A program made the position numbers and the translations under genes. From Antilocapra americana (lineage: Eukaryota > Chordata > Mammalia > Artiodactyla > Antilocapridae), in the NCBI GenBank assembly GCA_007570785.1, contig ML661796.1, positions 1,544,284 to 1,608,283 of the forward strand: a stretch of DNA of 64,000 nt. The letters are read 5' to 3'. How positions within the stretch are numbered: the first letter of the stretch is position 1; every line of letters begins with the position of its first letter. A model generated the notes under the pieces. The model ran no database searches, had not been told where the DNA came from, and saw only the letters and a program-made list of their open reading frames with translations. Shown here piece after piece: positions 23,379 to 34,032 of the stretch.

Positions 23379-23730
23379 TGTAGTGGACTGAATGTGCCCC
23401 ATAAAATTCATATGTTGAAAACATATCCCAAGTATGATGATATTTAGAGATGTGGCCTTTGGATGGTGATTAAATCATGATAGTTGGAACCCTCATGAGT
23501 GAGATTCTTGCCCTTACAATTAGGCCCTAGAGAAATCCTTCTCCACTTCTGCCAATGAGGGCACAGTGAGAAGACTCCCCTCTGCACACTGGAAGAGACC
23601 TCTCACCAGAACCTGATCGTGCTGCCACCATGATCTTGAACTTCTAGCCTTCAGAATTATGAGAAATAAATGTATGCTGTTTTAACCCACCCAGTCCATT
23701 ATAGCAGCCTGAACTGAGATAGGTAGACTG
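23379..23730 (+). mobile_element. Solo LTR, MLT1-type (ERVL-MaLR)
   Basis: Follows an MLT1-like LTR: 'actgaatgtgccccataaaa', 'attcatatgttgaaaacata', 'gtgaccttt'-type centre, 'agaaataaatgtatgctgtt' near the poly(A) signal and a 3' end near 23730. No internal retroviral region is attached. It closely resembles the LTR at 42290-42620. Confidence 0.75.
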
Positions 23731-23811
23731 CAAACTTCTTGAGGATGGGTTGGTTAGTGTCCCATGATGACAAGTATGGGGCTAAGATAGCTGCCTAACA
23801 AATGTTTGTGA

Positions 23812-23846
23812 CATGACTTAGTAACTGAACAACAACAACAACAACA
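23812..23846 (+). mobile_element. Bov SINE/BovB terminal fragment with (CAA)n
   Basis: Only the last part of the tail (catgacttagtaactgaac) remains, followed by (CAA)n at 23829-23846. Confidence 0.7.
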
Positions 23847-24119
23847 TGACCACAGAAAGGGCTCTCTTGTTTTCATTCCTTTCTTCTGTACTGTCCAGTA
23901 GAACTATCTGTGCTAAAATTTCTCTAGGAATAGATCTGGCTTTATCTAGGCAAACAGAGAGTACTTTAATCCTATAGTTTTTAATTAAACCATATGTGAA
24001 ACATCAGGGCCTAGTTGAAGGAAAAGATCCTTTGAGGTGCCTTGGGCAGTGACTTGGAGCTTCAGTGTCTCCTGCATCATGGAGGTGATCTTTAAATGTC
24101 ATTTCAGATCTGCTCTTTG

Positions 24120-24510
24120 GTAATGTGAACAGTATATTAGGGTAATGCTAGCTGCTGTAACCAATAAATCCTCCATGTTTGGTGCCTTAACACAGTGGAA
24201 GTTTACGTATTGGTTATATACTTGTCCAATATTGGTATTTCTAGTCAGTGGTAGCCTTGACTATGCTCTGCTCTCTGTATGCATTTAGGCACCAAGGCTG
24301 GTAGAGGTTCTGGCATCTTCAGCTTGGTTTATCCAACGTTGCTCTGGGTATCAACATACAGCAAGTGGGAGAAGAGCATAGAGGATTTTGCAGATAAGGG
24401 CCAGGCCTGGAAGTATTGCACATACTTTTGTCCACTTTTTATTAGCCAGACACGACTACTATTAACTGCAAGGGAAGTTTAGAAGTGTAGTCAAGCTGGG
24501 TGCCAGGAAA
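24120..24510 (+). mobile_element. Ancient interspersed repeat, family not resolved
   Basis: The order 'gctgctgtaaccaataaatc', 'ttaacacagtggaagttta' and 'tattagccagacacgactac' recalls a common old mammalian repeat, possibly LTR-derived. I cannot assign the family. The 67-codon frame at 24279-24482 lies inside and is not a gene. Confidence 0.45.
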
Positions 24511-24589
24511 AAAAGAGAGCATGCATATTGGTGAAGTAGTTTCTGCCACAGATCATCATCATCATTAACATTCTGGGATATTTCTGTGC

Positions 24590-24795
24590 TACGTTGTGTG
24601 CTGTGTGTATTTACATGTATTGTCTAATTAAGGCTTTGCACACCTAGTGATATGGGCACTATTTTTAACCCTATTTTTGGATGAGAAAACTGAGGTTCAA
24701 ATCATTCAAGGAGTTCTAAATCTGTACTTTGAACCCGGCGCTATTCGACCTCAGAGCTGGACCTCTTAACCTGTATACTTTTGTAACTGTGCTAT
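24590..24795 (-). mobile_element. MIR SINE, antisense
   Basis: Reversed MIR: 'gatgagaaaactgaggttca', 'ctttgaacccggcgctattc' and 'acctcttaacctgtatactt'. Confidence 0.75.
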
Positions 24796-25515
24796 GAGAT
24801 TATTCTAGGTTGGAACATATCCTGCTGGGTTGTAACTAATGGCAACACAGATCATTGATTCAAAGCCTTTCTTTAGTTCTTTGGGTGTTTATATCATGTT
24901 ATAGCTGGCCAGCTTCCCAGTCATATTTCAGTGCTCCACAGGTGAGCCTTCAAAAAATGTTCATAGATGAAATATACTGCTTCAAGCAGATTTTATCCAC
25001 AGTTTCTCTTAGAACGTTGTCCGCAGAGGGTATATGACGTGTTTATGAACCCAGGGAATGATGACTGGAAATCTCACAAGCTACCTCTTTGACGAGGTTT
25101 CCAGCTCCCTTTGAGTCATATGGGATGCTGATCTAAGTGCACTCTTGTGATGTTGGGAAAGCTCTGCTTTGGGTCTTGGCCATCATCAAAAGGGCTGGGA
25201 AGTGAGGCATTCGAGGATGCAAATTAGCACAACTATGCGGCCAAAGCTATAACGAAGTCTGACTACCTGAGGTCAGGAGCCTCACACACTGAAGGCAACT
25301 GACCTTCAGGTGCCGGTTTGCCACGGTGGAGGGTACACCTAGAGAGAGCAGAGGAGAACTGGATACAGCAAACCCCCTGCTCTGTGAGAGGGGTGGGCTG
25401 CAGCAAGCTTGGAGTTCTTACCAATTCACCAAAGATAGTAGCCTGATGGAGGAGGTTTAGAAGTCTGATAGGAGGCTACCCAATGTTGGGAGAAAACATA
25501 CATAAACTCAAAGAT
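24796..25515. other. No gene or repeat recognised
   Basis: Non-repetitive, with somewhat higher GC around 25130-25420. A small hairpin, ctgaagg and ccttcag, lies at about 25291-25311. No convincing open frame. Confidence 0.4.
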
Positions 25516-25519
25516 TTGA

Positions 25520-25630
25520 ATGAAATAGTACCAATCTCAGAAAGTTGTGAGAATTAAATGCATGTAAAGTTCTCAGAACAGGTCCTGATACCTAGTAAGT
25601 ACTCAAAAAATATTTGCTGTTATTGTTAAT
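25520..25630 (+). mobile_element. MIR SINE, 3' part
   Basis: Contains 'agttgtgagaattaaatgca' and 'cctagtaagtactcaaaaaa', typical of the MIR 3' half. Confidence 0.7.
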
Positions 25631-25727
25631 TTTGTATATTTTTGATCATTTCCTGAGGATAATCTTGGGGGTAGAATGGTGGGGTTGAGGAGTATATCTG
25701 TTTTTAAGATCTTGTATGCATATTGCC

Positions 25728-26088
25728 TTCTTCAGGGGATCTTCCCAATCCAGGGACTGAACCCAGGTCTCTTGCTTCCCTGATAGCTCAGTTGGTAAAG
25801 AATCCACCTATAATGCAAAAAACCCAGTTTGAGTCCTGGATCTGGAAGATTTGCTGGATAAAGGATAGGCTACCTACTCGAGTATTCTTGGGCTTCCCTT
25901 GTGGCTCAGATGGTAAAAAATTCACCTGCAATGTGGGAGACCTGGGTTCTATCCCTGGTTGGGAAGATCCCCTGGAGAAGGGAAAGGCTACCCACTCCAG
26001 TATTCTGGCCTGGATAATTCCATGGACTGTATAGTACATGGGGTCACAAGGAGTCAGGCATGACTGAGCAACTTTCACTTTCACTTTC
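25728..26088 (+). mobile_element. Dimeric Bov-tA SINE with inverted 5' piece
   Basis: Two head-to-tail tRNA-like units (starting at about 25778 and 25891) are followed by the BovB-type tail ending in (CACTTT)n. Before them, 25728-25776 is the reverse of part of the same SINE. A perfect 12-bp duplication, atgcatattgcc (25716-25727 and 26089-26100), encloses everything, so the inverted piece arrived with, or during, the same insertion. Confidence 0.85.
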
Positions 26089-26568
26089 ATGCATATTGCC
26101 AAATTGCTCGACAGAAAGGCATACTAATGTACTCTCTTACCAGTAGTGCAGGACAGTGCCTTTTCCCTGAAACTCTCTCATTGCTTGTCCTTCTCTATCT
26201 CTATACAAATGCTTCTAAACTAAACACCTAAATGTAAGGGTGGACACTATAAAACTCTTAGAGGACAACACAGGCAGAACAACACACTTTGACATAAATT
26301 GCAACAAGGTCTTTTTTGACCCACCTCCTAGAGTAATGAAAATTAAAACAAAAATAAACAAATGGGACCTAATTAAACTTAAAAGCTTTTGTACAGCAAA
26401 GGAAACCATAAACAAGATGAAAAGACAACCCTCACAATGGGAGAAAATATTTGCAAATGAAGCAACTGGCAAGAGATTTATCTCCAAAATATGCAAATAG
26501 CTCATGCAGCTCAATATAGAAAAACAAAAAACCAAACAACCCAATCAAAGAGGCTAAAGGGACTTCCC

Positions 26569-26690
26569 TGGCAGTCCAATGCTAAGACTTTGAGCTTCAA
26601 CTGTAGGGGGCATTGGTTTGATCCTTGGTCAGGGAACGAAGACCCTACGTGCTGCATGGCGTGGGTAAAAGGGGGAAAAAAAGGGCTGGA
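26569..26690 (+). mobile_element. CHR-type cetartiodactyl SINE
   Basis: A tRNA-like head (ggacttccctggcagtccaa), 'gtttgatccttggtcaggga' and an A-rich end. Flanking words aagaggctaaag and aaagggctggag (9 of 12 matching) may be an old target duplication of L1 sequence. Confidence 0.8.
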
Positions 26691-26698
26691 GACCTAAA

Positions 26699-26913
26699 TA
26701 ATGAAAGTGAAAGTGTTATTTGCTCAGTTGTATCCTACTCTTTGAGACCCCATGAACTGCCAGGCTCCTCTGTCCATGGAATTCTCTAAGCAAGAATACT
26801 GGAGTGGGTAGCTATTCCCTTCTCCAGGGGATCTTCCCAACCCAAGGACTGAACCCCTTTCTCCTACACTGCAGGTGGATTCTTTACCATCTGAGCCACC
26901 AAGGAAGCCTTAA
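26699..26913 (-). mobile_element. Bov-tA/BovA SINE in L1
   Basis: Reverse SINE with tail left (gaaagtgaaagtgttatttg) and head right (gagccaccaaggaagcc). The 9-bp word agacctaaa (26690-26698 and 26914-26922) is the target duplication. L1 resumes directly after. Confidence 0.9.
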
Positions 26914-27072
26914 AGACCTAAACTGACATTTATCCAAAGAGGACATACAGATGGTCAACAAACACATGAAAAGATACTCAACATCATTATTTATCAGAGA
27001 AATGCAAATCAAAACTACAATGAAGTATTACCTCATACCAATCAGAATGGCCATCATCAAAAAATCTACAAA

Positions 27073-27377
27073 CAGGGATTTCCCTGGAAGACCAGTGATT
27101 AAGAATTTGCCTTCCAGCGCAGGAGGTGTGGGTTTAGGGAGCTAAGATTTCACTTGCCTTGCAGCCAAAAAAACCAAAAACATACAACTGAAGCAATATT
27201 GTAACAAATTCAATAAAGGTTTTAAGAATGGGCTAGTGCATCGAGATTTCCTGGGGGGAAGGAGGAGGGAGGGGGGTTCTGGAGGGGGAGCATATGTAAA
27301 CCCAGGGCGATATCATGTCATTGTATGGCAAAACTAATAATAAAAAAAAAAGAATGGTCCACATCAAAAAAAAATCT
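27073..27377 (+). mobile_element. CHR-1-like SINE, interrupted
   Basis: A tRNA-like head (gggatttccctggaagacca) and a CHR-type tail (gaagcaatattgtaacaaat) reach 27231. The tail resumes at about 27358 with 'tccacatcaaaaaaaaatct'. An L1-BT tail is inserted between. Confidence 0.75.
27232..27349 (+). mobile_element. L1-BT LINE, very short 3' end
   Basis: About 120 bp of the G-rich L1-BT 3' UTR with its A tail. The 8-bp word aagaatgg flanks it (27224-27231 and 27350-27357). It lies within the CHR-1-like SINE. Confidence 0.8.
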
Positions 27378-27394
27378 TTAAAAAATATCTAGGA

Positions 27395-27920
27395 ACATTG
27401 GAGTGTTTGTTCTTTATTGTTGATTTTAAGCATTTCCTGTATATTAGAGACTTTGTTGTTTGCATCTTAATTTTGTTTATGATATTTTTTGACATACAGG
27501 CTATTTTATTATTATATAGTCAAATCTTTGCATCTTTATAGTTTTGTCTTTGGTGTTATACCTAGAATATTTTCTTTACCCCAAAATTATGTTTTCATTT
27601 AATTTTTATAGCTACAGGTTTTTTTAACCTTTAACTTTTTATATCATCTGGAATTGATGTTGGTTCAATTTCTCCCCAAATAGGTAACAATTTTCCCAGT
27701 ATCTTTCTTTCCCCACTGAATTGAAATATTGTCCTTATTGAATACTACATTAGTATGTACTTTAGGGACTGTGTCTACCCTTTCTTTCCTGATTCATTGA
27801 TCTAGCCCTCTGCTGGTATCATGCTGTTTTAATTATTATTGCTTTAAGAAACATTTAAGTATCTGTCAGGGCAGGTTCTTCATTAGTCTTTTTTTAAAAA
27901 AAAAATCTTGGCTATTAAAT
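27395..27920 (-). mobile_element. Ancient L1 (L1M-type) ORF2 fragment, antisense
   Basis: Reversed L1 ORF2 phrases: 'gtttgttctttattgttgat', 'ttcattgatctagccctctg', 'gtatcatgctgttttaatta' and 'tcttggctatta'. Strongly diverged. Confidence 0.7.
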
Positions 27921-28129
27921 AGATCAGCAAACATAAAAGTTGTGTTATAGATGTATTTCTCTTCTGAGATTAGCAATTCTCCAAAATACTTTTTCTTTTC
28001 TTTCAAAATGTGCAGTTATTTTTATAGGTAGTGGTTCTAGAAGGCTGGTGTAGTGAAAGCATATGCTTTTTTGTGTGTGTAAAAACATTTCCAGCTCCTT
28101 ATTATGTGGAGTATTGTAGCATTTTACAG

Positions 28130-28265
28130 CTAGAAGTTATCTTCAAGATCATTGTGTCCAGCTACCTTATTTCACAAATGAGGCATTCAAACTTCAGCGG
28201 TCAGGCAGTTAGTGGCAAGACTGGGAGAAAAACAGCAAGGCTCCTGACTCCAAGATATCAGCACA
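28130..28265 (-). mobile_element. MIR-related SINE, antisense
   Basis: The order 'gaagttatcttcaagatcat', 'tttcacaaatgaggcattc' and 'ctcctgactccaagatatca' matches the reversed ancient tRNA-SINE core. Another copy of this type lies at 45285-45412. Confidence 0.5.
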
Positions 28266-29399
28266 AAAGAGATGGTAATGAATAGTTATCCTATCATCTC
28301 ATGCACTGACATTCATGACAGCATTTAACACATACCCTTTGACATAGAATTCTCCTGAATTTCACTTATTTTTTCCCATCTCTTCCTCACACCCCAATTT
28401 AAAGGTCTAAACAACCTCTTTCTGCCTCTATCATAGACTTTATAAATATAAATGTTGTATGTAGTACATAGTATTTTACCAGAAAACTGCAATAAGATAA
28501 ATTTAGACTATAGTTTGAACATGTAATTATAGTTTGTCAGGAGACAAAGAGAGTTAAAAATACAAAGCTAAGCCCAAAGCACAGCAATAAATATTGTACA
28601 AGACATTCATTACATTACAGAAATCCAAAGGAATTTTCAAAATCTCTTTCTGGAGAGTTTTGTTCAACTTTGTAGTACAGAATCATCAAACTGAGCTGTG
28701 CTTTTGGATATGCCCAAACTGTACCTTTTAAAATAAGTGTTAGCAGTTAAGGAGATTAGTTTGCAGAGCTTTTGGAATAGATACATAGTCGATCATATTT
28801 AGCTCACTTGGCCTAAATTGCTCTGACCAGCAAAGGCCAAAAGTTATGTTCGCTTCATATGTACATGTTGGCCTCTTGAGAAATGTTTGGATTGTAACAT
28901 TTACTACTCTGAGCCCAAGTAGCATGGTTTGCACTCCAACAACCTGCAGGCTCAAAACGTTTGATGAGAGTTCTTGCCAAGAAGTCGATATTGAATAGGC
29001 AGAAACCATGCAAAGTTGAGAAGCAATTATCTAGCCAGGATTTACATTGGGGTAGGAGGAGATGAAAGAGTAGGGTAGAAACAAGATGGGGACCTATGAT
29101 TCTATTCCTGTTTGAAAAGTTCACACACATAAGTGCACATTTCTCTGTTAGTATTCAAGAATGTTTTATATCTCTCACAAAGGGAACTGTTCATAATAAC
29201 AGACAAGAGAGACCTCTGCCAACCTTGGGAAAGAAATTGCCTTGGTGGAAGAAAGTCATGCACCAATGATTTCCTACTATTGAGTTATATTAATACTTTA
29301 ATGTTATGCCTCTCTTTCTCATCAGTAAAGAGCTGAACACTCTTTGGGTATGTTTCATGCCATTAGACATAGTGGTGGCTTATGGATTTGGGGTTAGGC
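28266..29399. other. No gene or repeat recognised
   Basis: Non-repetitive by eye. Two overlapping antisense frames of about 90 codons (28740-29130) have no recognisable domain. Confidence 0.4.
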
Positions 29400-29515
29400 T
29401 CAATGGTATGGTGGATAGAAGTTAGGCAAAATGAGTTTTAGTGTCATTCAGCCACTGCGTGTCTGGGCAAATCACCACCCTCAGACTCAAATATTACCCT
29501 TTCTGAGTTATGGAC
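29400..29515 (+). mobile_element. MIR SINE fragment
   Basis: Weak MIR match: 'gtgtctgggcaaatcaccac' followed by 'tcagactcaaatattaccc'. Confidence 0.5.
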
Positions 29516-30710
29516 ACTACTGAGAACCTGTTCAATATTATGGATGCTGCAGAGAAATGTATACAAATACACTATGCCCCTCCCCTCTAACACACATGAG
29601 GTTCAGAATCTCTGGTTGAAGTGATTACCAGATCCCTTCCTATTCTGTTAGTATCTCTGCTCAGAAACTTTTCTTTACAAAGTAAATTACAGGTGGGATG
29701 CCATAAAAATATGAGAGGGTGATTTTGAGTTTGTAAAAGTGAACAATATCCCCTTAGGGGTTATATTTTTAATGATGGGCTTTTCAACATTGTCTCTATG
29801 TGTATACATACATGTGCATGTGCAAAATTGGTGGGAAATGAAGGCTTAGCAGTTACTCACCATTCTGTCATTTGGGGTAACTTTGGTAGTTTGTCTTCAC
29901 CGAGAATGTAGGTAAATAAATGGCTTTAGTACAATTGTGAGATTTCTGTGGTGCATAATTTTTGAAATATCCTGTATTCTTAGTATCTGCTGTCCTATTA
30001 CTGTTGTTGTTCAGTTGCTAAGTCATGTCTGATTCTTTTTATATTTAGTGAGAAAGTCTCTACATTTCTTGTTTTTTCGTTAATTTATCCATTTTGAAAT
30101 ATGGTAATCCAGCGGAAAGCAAGAATATCCTTAGATTTTTAGGGGCCTGAGACAAGACCTAGTTATAAACATGCTTCTAACTCTCAGTCTCCACCTACCA
30201 CATAGCAGTCTCCATTTCCAGCCCCCAGTTTTCTTCTATAATGTCTGCTTGAAAATTTGGGTGAAAGTCCAATCTACCAAGGTCAAGCAGTTAGTTTGCA
30301 TGATTTAAGTTAGTAATCTTCTGAGAAAGCTAAAATAGTATTTATTTGGTAATTATACTTTGCATTTTAGACACACACTTTAATGGCTAATAAGGCTAGA
30401 ATTTTCCATATGTTTTTAACTGAATTTTAAATTCATAATTGTACCTGCAGTTAGCCAGTTTAAAACCAATACATGTCATAATTAAGTTAAAACCTGGTAC
30501 TTTGGGTATGTCTAATGATCTTTGTCTCTGGGTTGTATTTACGAGACTCTCATTTCCATTTACAGCCATTTTTATAAAACAAGAGAACAAAATGCAATAA
30601 AATATTCAACTGGTTGCATAAGCATTCATGGTTGTATAAAGATGATGACACAGTTAAAAATGTAGCTGTTGGCTAGTTGTATAGCTTGCATAACAATCAA
30701 TGATCACCTT
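29516..30710. other. No gene recognised; one SINE scrap
   Basis: Unassigned apart from a reverse Bov SINE end at 30001-30042 and a short alternating tract near 29800-29822. Confidence 0.4.
30001..30042 (-). mobile_element. Bov SINE 3' terminal fragment
   Basis: 'gttgttgttcagttgctaag' then 'tcatgtctgattctttt': only the last 40 bp of the SINE tail, in reverse. Confidence 0.7.
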
Positions 30711-30726
30711 TAAATCTAACCTTTGG

Positions 30727-30933
30727 GCTTCTCTGGTGGCTCAGTGGTAAAGAATCCACCAGCAATACAGGAGACGTGGGTTCGATCCCTGGGTCAGGAA
30801 GATCCCCTGGAGAAGGAAGTGTTAACCCACTCCAGTATGCTTGCCTGGAGAATCCCATGGACAAAGGAAACTGGCAGGCTACAGTCTATGAGGTCAGAAA
30901 AAGACTCAGACGTGACTTAGTGACTAAACAACA
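30727..30933 (+). mobile_element. Bov-tA/BovA SINE, full length
   Basis: Head (gcttctctggtggctcagtg) to tail (gtgacttagtgactaaacaac). The word aaatctaacctttgg (30712-30726) returns as aaatctaatgtttgg (30934-30948), 13 of 15 identical. Confidence 0.95.
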
Positions 30934-31200
30934 AAATCTAATGTTTGGCAAAGTTAACACTCATCATATCTCCTGTGAAGCTCTAGGAAACAGTTCCAAT
31001 AAACAGATCTATTCAGCTCTTTTTTAAAATATATTTTTTTAACATCAAAGTGTTACATGCAAAAATTCTTTTTAAGGTCTGATAATGCTAAAAGGCCTTT
31101 AAGGGAAAACATCAGTCCTTTGCCCCATCTCATTCACTAGTAGCAACCTTTTAAATCTGTAGCTATTTCTTCTAATATTTATTTCCATTTTTCAAATTAT

Positions 31201-31239
31201 ACACACACACACACAAATATATATATATATATATATATA
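31201..31239. repeat. (AC)n(AT)n compound microsatellite
   Basis: (AC)n at 31201-31215 followed by (AT)n to 31239. Compound and uninterrupted, so probably variable. Confidence 0.95.
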
Positions 31240-31356
31240 CATTCACATAAACACATTTTTAATAGAGTTTAGACATTATAAACTGATTCTCTATTATGTC
31301 AAATCTGGAATTTAGCTCACATATTTATTTTTCTCTTCCCCATGCCATATATTCCT

Positions 31357-31630
31357 GCTGCTGCTGCTGCGTCGCTTCAGTTGTGTCTGACTCCGTGAGA
31401 CCCCCATAGATGGCATCCCACCAGGCTCCCACGTCCCTGGGTTTTTCCGAGCAAGAACACTGGAGTGGGTTGCCATTTCCTTCTCCAATGCATTAAAGTG
31501 AAAAGTGAAAGTGAAGTCACTCAGTTGTGTCCAACTCCTGGCGACCCCAGAGACTGCAGCGTACCAGGCTCCTCCATCCATGGGATATTCCAGGCAAGAG
31601 TACTGGAGTGGGGTGCCATTGCCTTCTCCC
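31357..31630 (-). mobile_element. Dimeric Bov-tA SINE with perfect target duplication
   Basis: Reverse orientation, starting at the left with the (CTG)n complement of the tail and containing two tail-type modules joined at about 31495-31515. A perfect 13-bp duplication, gccatatattcct (31344-31356 and 31631-31643), flanks it. The intact duplication and low divergence suggest a fairly recent insertion. Confidence 0.95.
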
Positions 31631-31643
31631 GCCATATATTCCT

Positions 31644-32488
31644 AGTATAGCTCATTTTTTATTTAAATTTACTATACTTTTACTACTGTGTTCATATAAA
31701 TATTATTCACTGCTGAGCCGATTGGTGAACTAAGACTACAGTTACTTTCTTTTACAACTTTTCGCTTTTCCCGAAGTTACTTGTTGACTGACTTTCATGT
31801 TACTTCTTTTGATTTGTGTCACATTTGGTAAAAATTTCCAGCATACCTTATAATATGTAACAATTTCCCATAACTTGTCAGATGACATAAGCCTAAAGCT
31901 CCACTAGAATGCAAATTTCAAAAAGTTAAAAACATAATTTTGTTCATAACTATATCCTCAGGGCCTAGAATAGCTTTAAAAAGTAATAGTTTCTCCATAG
32001 ATACTTGTTAGATGAAACATAAAAAGAATAGTTTTCATTTCTGATTTTCCCTGGAAGCATCCCTTCTGAAACCCTCCATCTGGACTGACTTGCTTCATGG
32101 CTGACATCTGTGTTTCTACCTTTACTTTCTTATTGTTGGATTTTCTGTTTTCTGAATCCCATGTCTTCTATTTTCTTGGTTTACATATATATATTTTGTA
32201 GAATATATTCTCCAGAAGCTTCTAGAGTTTGAAAGTTTTTTATGGAGATAAATTTTGCACTTGCACATTTGAAACTATCTTTAGCATACATTTGCTTTAT
32301 AATTTTATTGCATACCAAATTCACTTGAAAATTTGAATGCCTTGCTTTTCCAGTATTGATTACCATTCTTCCACCCTTTGCAGGCACTTATGTTTTAATT
32401 TCCTCCCCTCTAATGAATTGTTTGTCATTCTTCCACCTACTTTCCACCTCTAAATACTGTGGTTTGGGGATGCAGATATAGCCAAGTG
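31644..32488. other. No gene or repeat recognised
   Basis: AT-rich, non-repetitive by eye, without a useful open frame. Confidence 0.4.
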
Positions 32489-32489
32489 T

Positions 32490-33003
32490 TTCATTATCTA
32501 TTGGTATGTGGCAAACTATTACAAAATATAGTGGCTTCAAACGATAACCACATTATTTTTTTTTTCTCAAGGTTTTGCACATTGACTGGTCTCTCCATGA
32601 GATGTCATTTGAAACTGCAGTCATCTATGTGCTTGACTAAGCTAGAATGCCGTTATATGGTGCACTCACATGGCTGGCAGTCGGTGCTAACTGCTGACCA
32701 TTAGCTCAGTTAGAACTTTCAATCAGAGTGCCTTTGCTTCTCCTCCATGTGACATTTCCAGTTGGCTTGAACTCTGATTGGATATACCCAGTTTCCTAAA
32801 AGAAGGAAGAGAATGCTGTAAGTCCTCTTAAAGTTTGTGCTCAGCACTCTCAGAATGTAACTTTTGCTGTATTTCATTGGTCAAAGCCAGTTACAAGTAG
32901 CTGAGATTCAAGGGGAGAGAAAATGAACTCCAACTGCTGATGTGGGGAATAGCAGAACAGACGAATTGCTAGGAATCATCTTTGGAGACTAGCTACTATA
33001 CCT
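32490..33003 (+). mobile_element. Solo LTR, MLT1-type (ERVL-MaLR)
   Basis: Begins around 'cattatctattggtatgtgg', passes 'aatatagtggcttcaaacg' and 'tttcattggtcaaagccagt', and ends near 'gagactagctactata', in the order of recalled MLT1 LTRs. Diverged; no internal region. Confidence 0.65.
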
Positions 33004-33310
33004 AGTTTCATCGAAGATAGAGTTTGTGTTGCTGCTCTCTGTTCCTCTTACTGGTGTTATGTGATTTTTCAAGAGGAAGAGGGGCAGAAATATTTGTACC
33101 AACTTGAAATCAGAAACCCATTCAATTTAAAGAAATATTTGCTTATTAGCTATCAAAACTTTATACTTATGATTTTAAAAAATATTATCATTGTTGGGAC
33201 TTGATTCTTCAGACTGCCACAGATTGTTGCTCAATATTAATTTGACTGCACAATGCTGGTCAATGAATTAAACTAAAAGGTGGCAGGGAGTGAGAGAAAG
33301 AAGCTGATAT

Positions 33311-33347
33311 TCATTCATTCGTTCATTTATTTATTCATTCTTCATTT
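33311..33347. repeat. (ATTC)n microsatellite
   Basis: Imperfect tetranucleotide repeat, attcattcattcgttcattt and onward. Confidence 0.85.
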
Positions 33348-34032
33348 GTAAAGGGATATTAAAATAGGACTCTTTACATCTCAGTTTTAGCTTAGGCCCC
33401 AAAAGATTGAGAACAACATCCTCAGTTTTAAAGTAGGGCCCTTTTATATGAGACTTGCAATGGAGATTTCTAGAAACAAGTTTTGCAATCCATATCCCAT
33501 CAGCAATCTTGAAGGCATTAAAGGGTTGAAGTTAAAGAAAGAGAGAGAGAGAGAGAGCATTCCTTTGTAGAGAAATAGTGGATGATAGTGGCATGCTGTC
33601 ACTTTTCCACTGTGCCTCATATAGTGTGGGGAGATGGGGACCTTCCCCACACCTTTTGTCAAATGAGAGGAACTTAGACGCGATGATTCTGAAAGCTTGA
33701 TATGTGTCCTTTGAAGAATAGGAGAAACAAAACACAGTACCTAATTTTTGTCTGAGAAATCTAAAGTCGCTGTCTGTAGTCCCGAGCAAGAAGAGAAGGG
33801 GAGGGAGAAGGAAGCAAAAGTAAAAGCAGCAGAGGGAGAAATGAGATGCATTGTTTTGGTGTTATGAATGATTTGCTTTTGTGCTCTGGACATACAGGAA
33901 AATCAGCTTGGAGACATCTTTTAAAAAGACTGTGCAAGAGATTATCTGGAGGGAGAGGCAAAGTGTGCCAGCAGGAGATGGAGCTCAGAATCCCAAAGCT
34001 GAAAGTTGGAATTTTAGGAGGCCAGCAGAAAG
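33348..34032. other. No gene recognised; GA repeat and polypurine tract
   Basis: Holds a (GA)n run at 33534-33558 and a polypurine-rich stretch at about 33784-33845. No recognisable gene. Confidence 0.5.
33534..33558. repeat. (GA)n microsatellite
   Basis: About nine GA units preceded by 'aaagaaa'. Confidence 0.9.

Larger units (their letters stand above)
26215..27072 (+). mobile_element. Artiodactyl L1 ORF2 fragment, split by two SINEs
   Basis: Late ORF2 text at 26215-26568 (an 86-codon frame at 26240-26500) continues at 26914-27072 after a CHR SINE and a reverse Bov-tA. Both pieces read in L1 order, ending at 'catcaaaaaatctacaaac'. Reverse-transcriptase catalytic sequence is absent. Confidence 0.85.

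Noticed and set aside
25291..25311. Small hairpin ctgaagg/ccttcag
   Set aside because: A 7-bp stem is expected by chance in a window of this size.
26215..27920. L1 plus strand followed by L1 minus strand as one twin-primed insertion
   Set aside because: The order (plus piece left, minus piece right) does not fit a 5' inversion with a tail at either end, and the minus piece looks much older.
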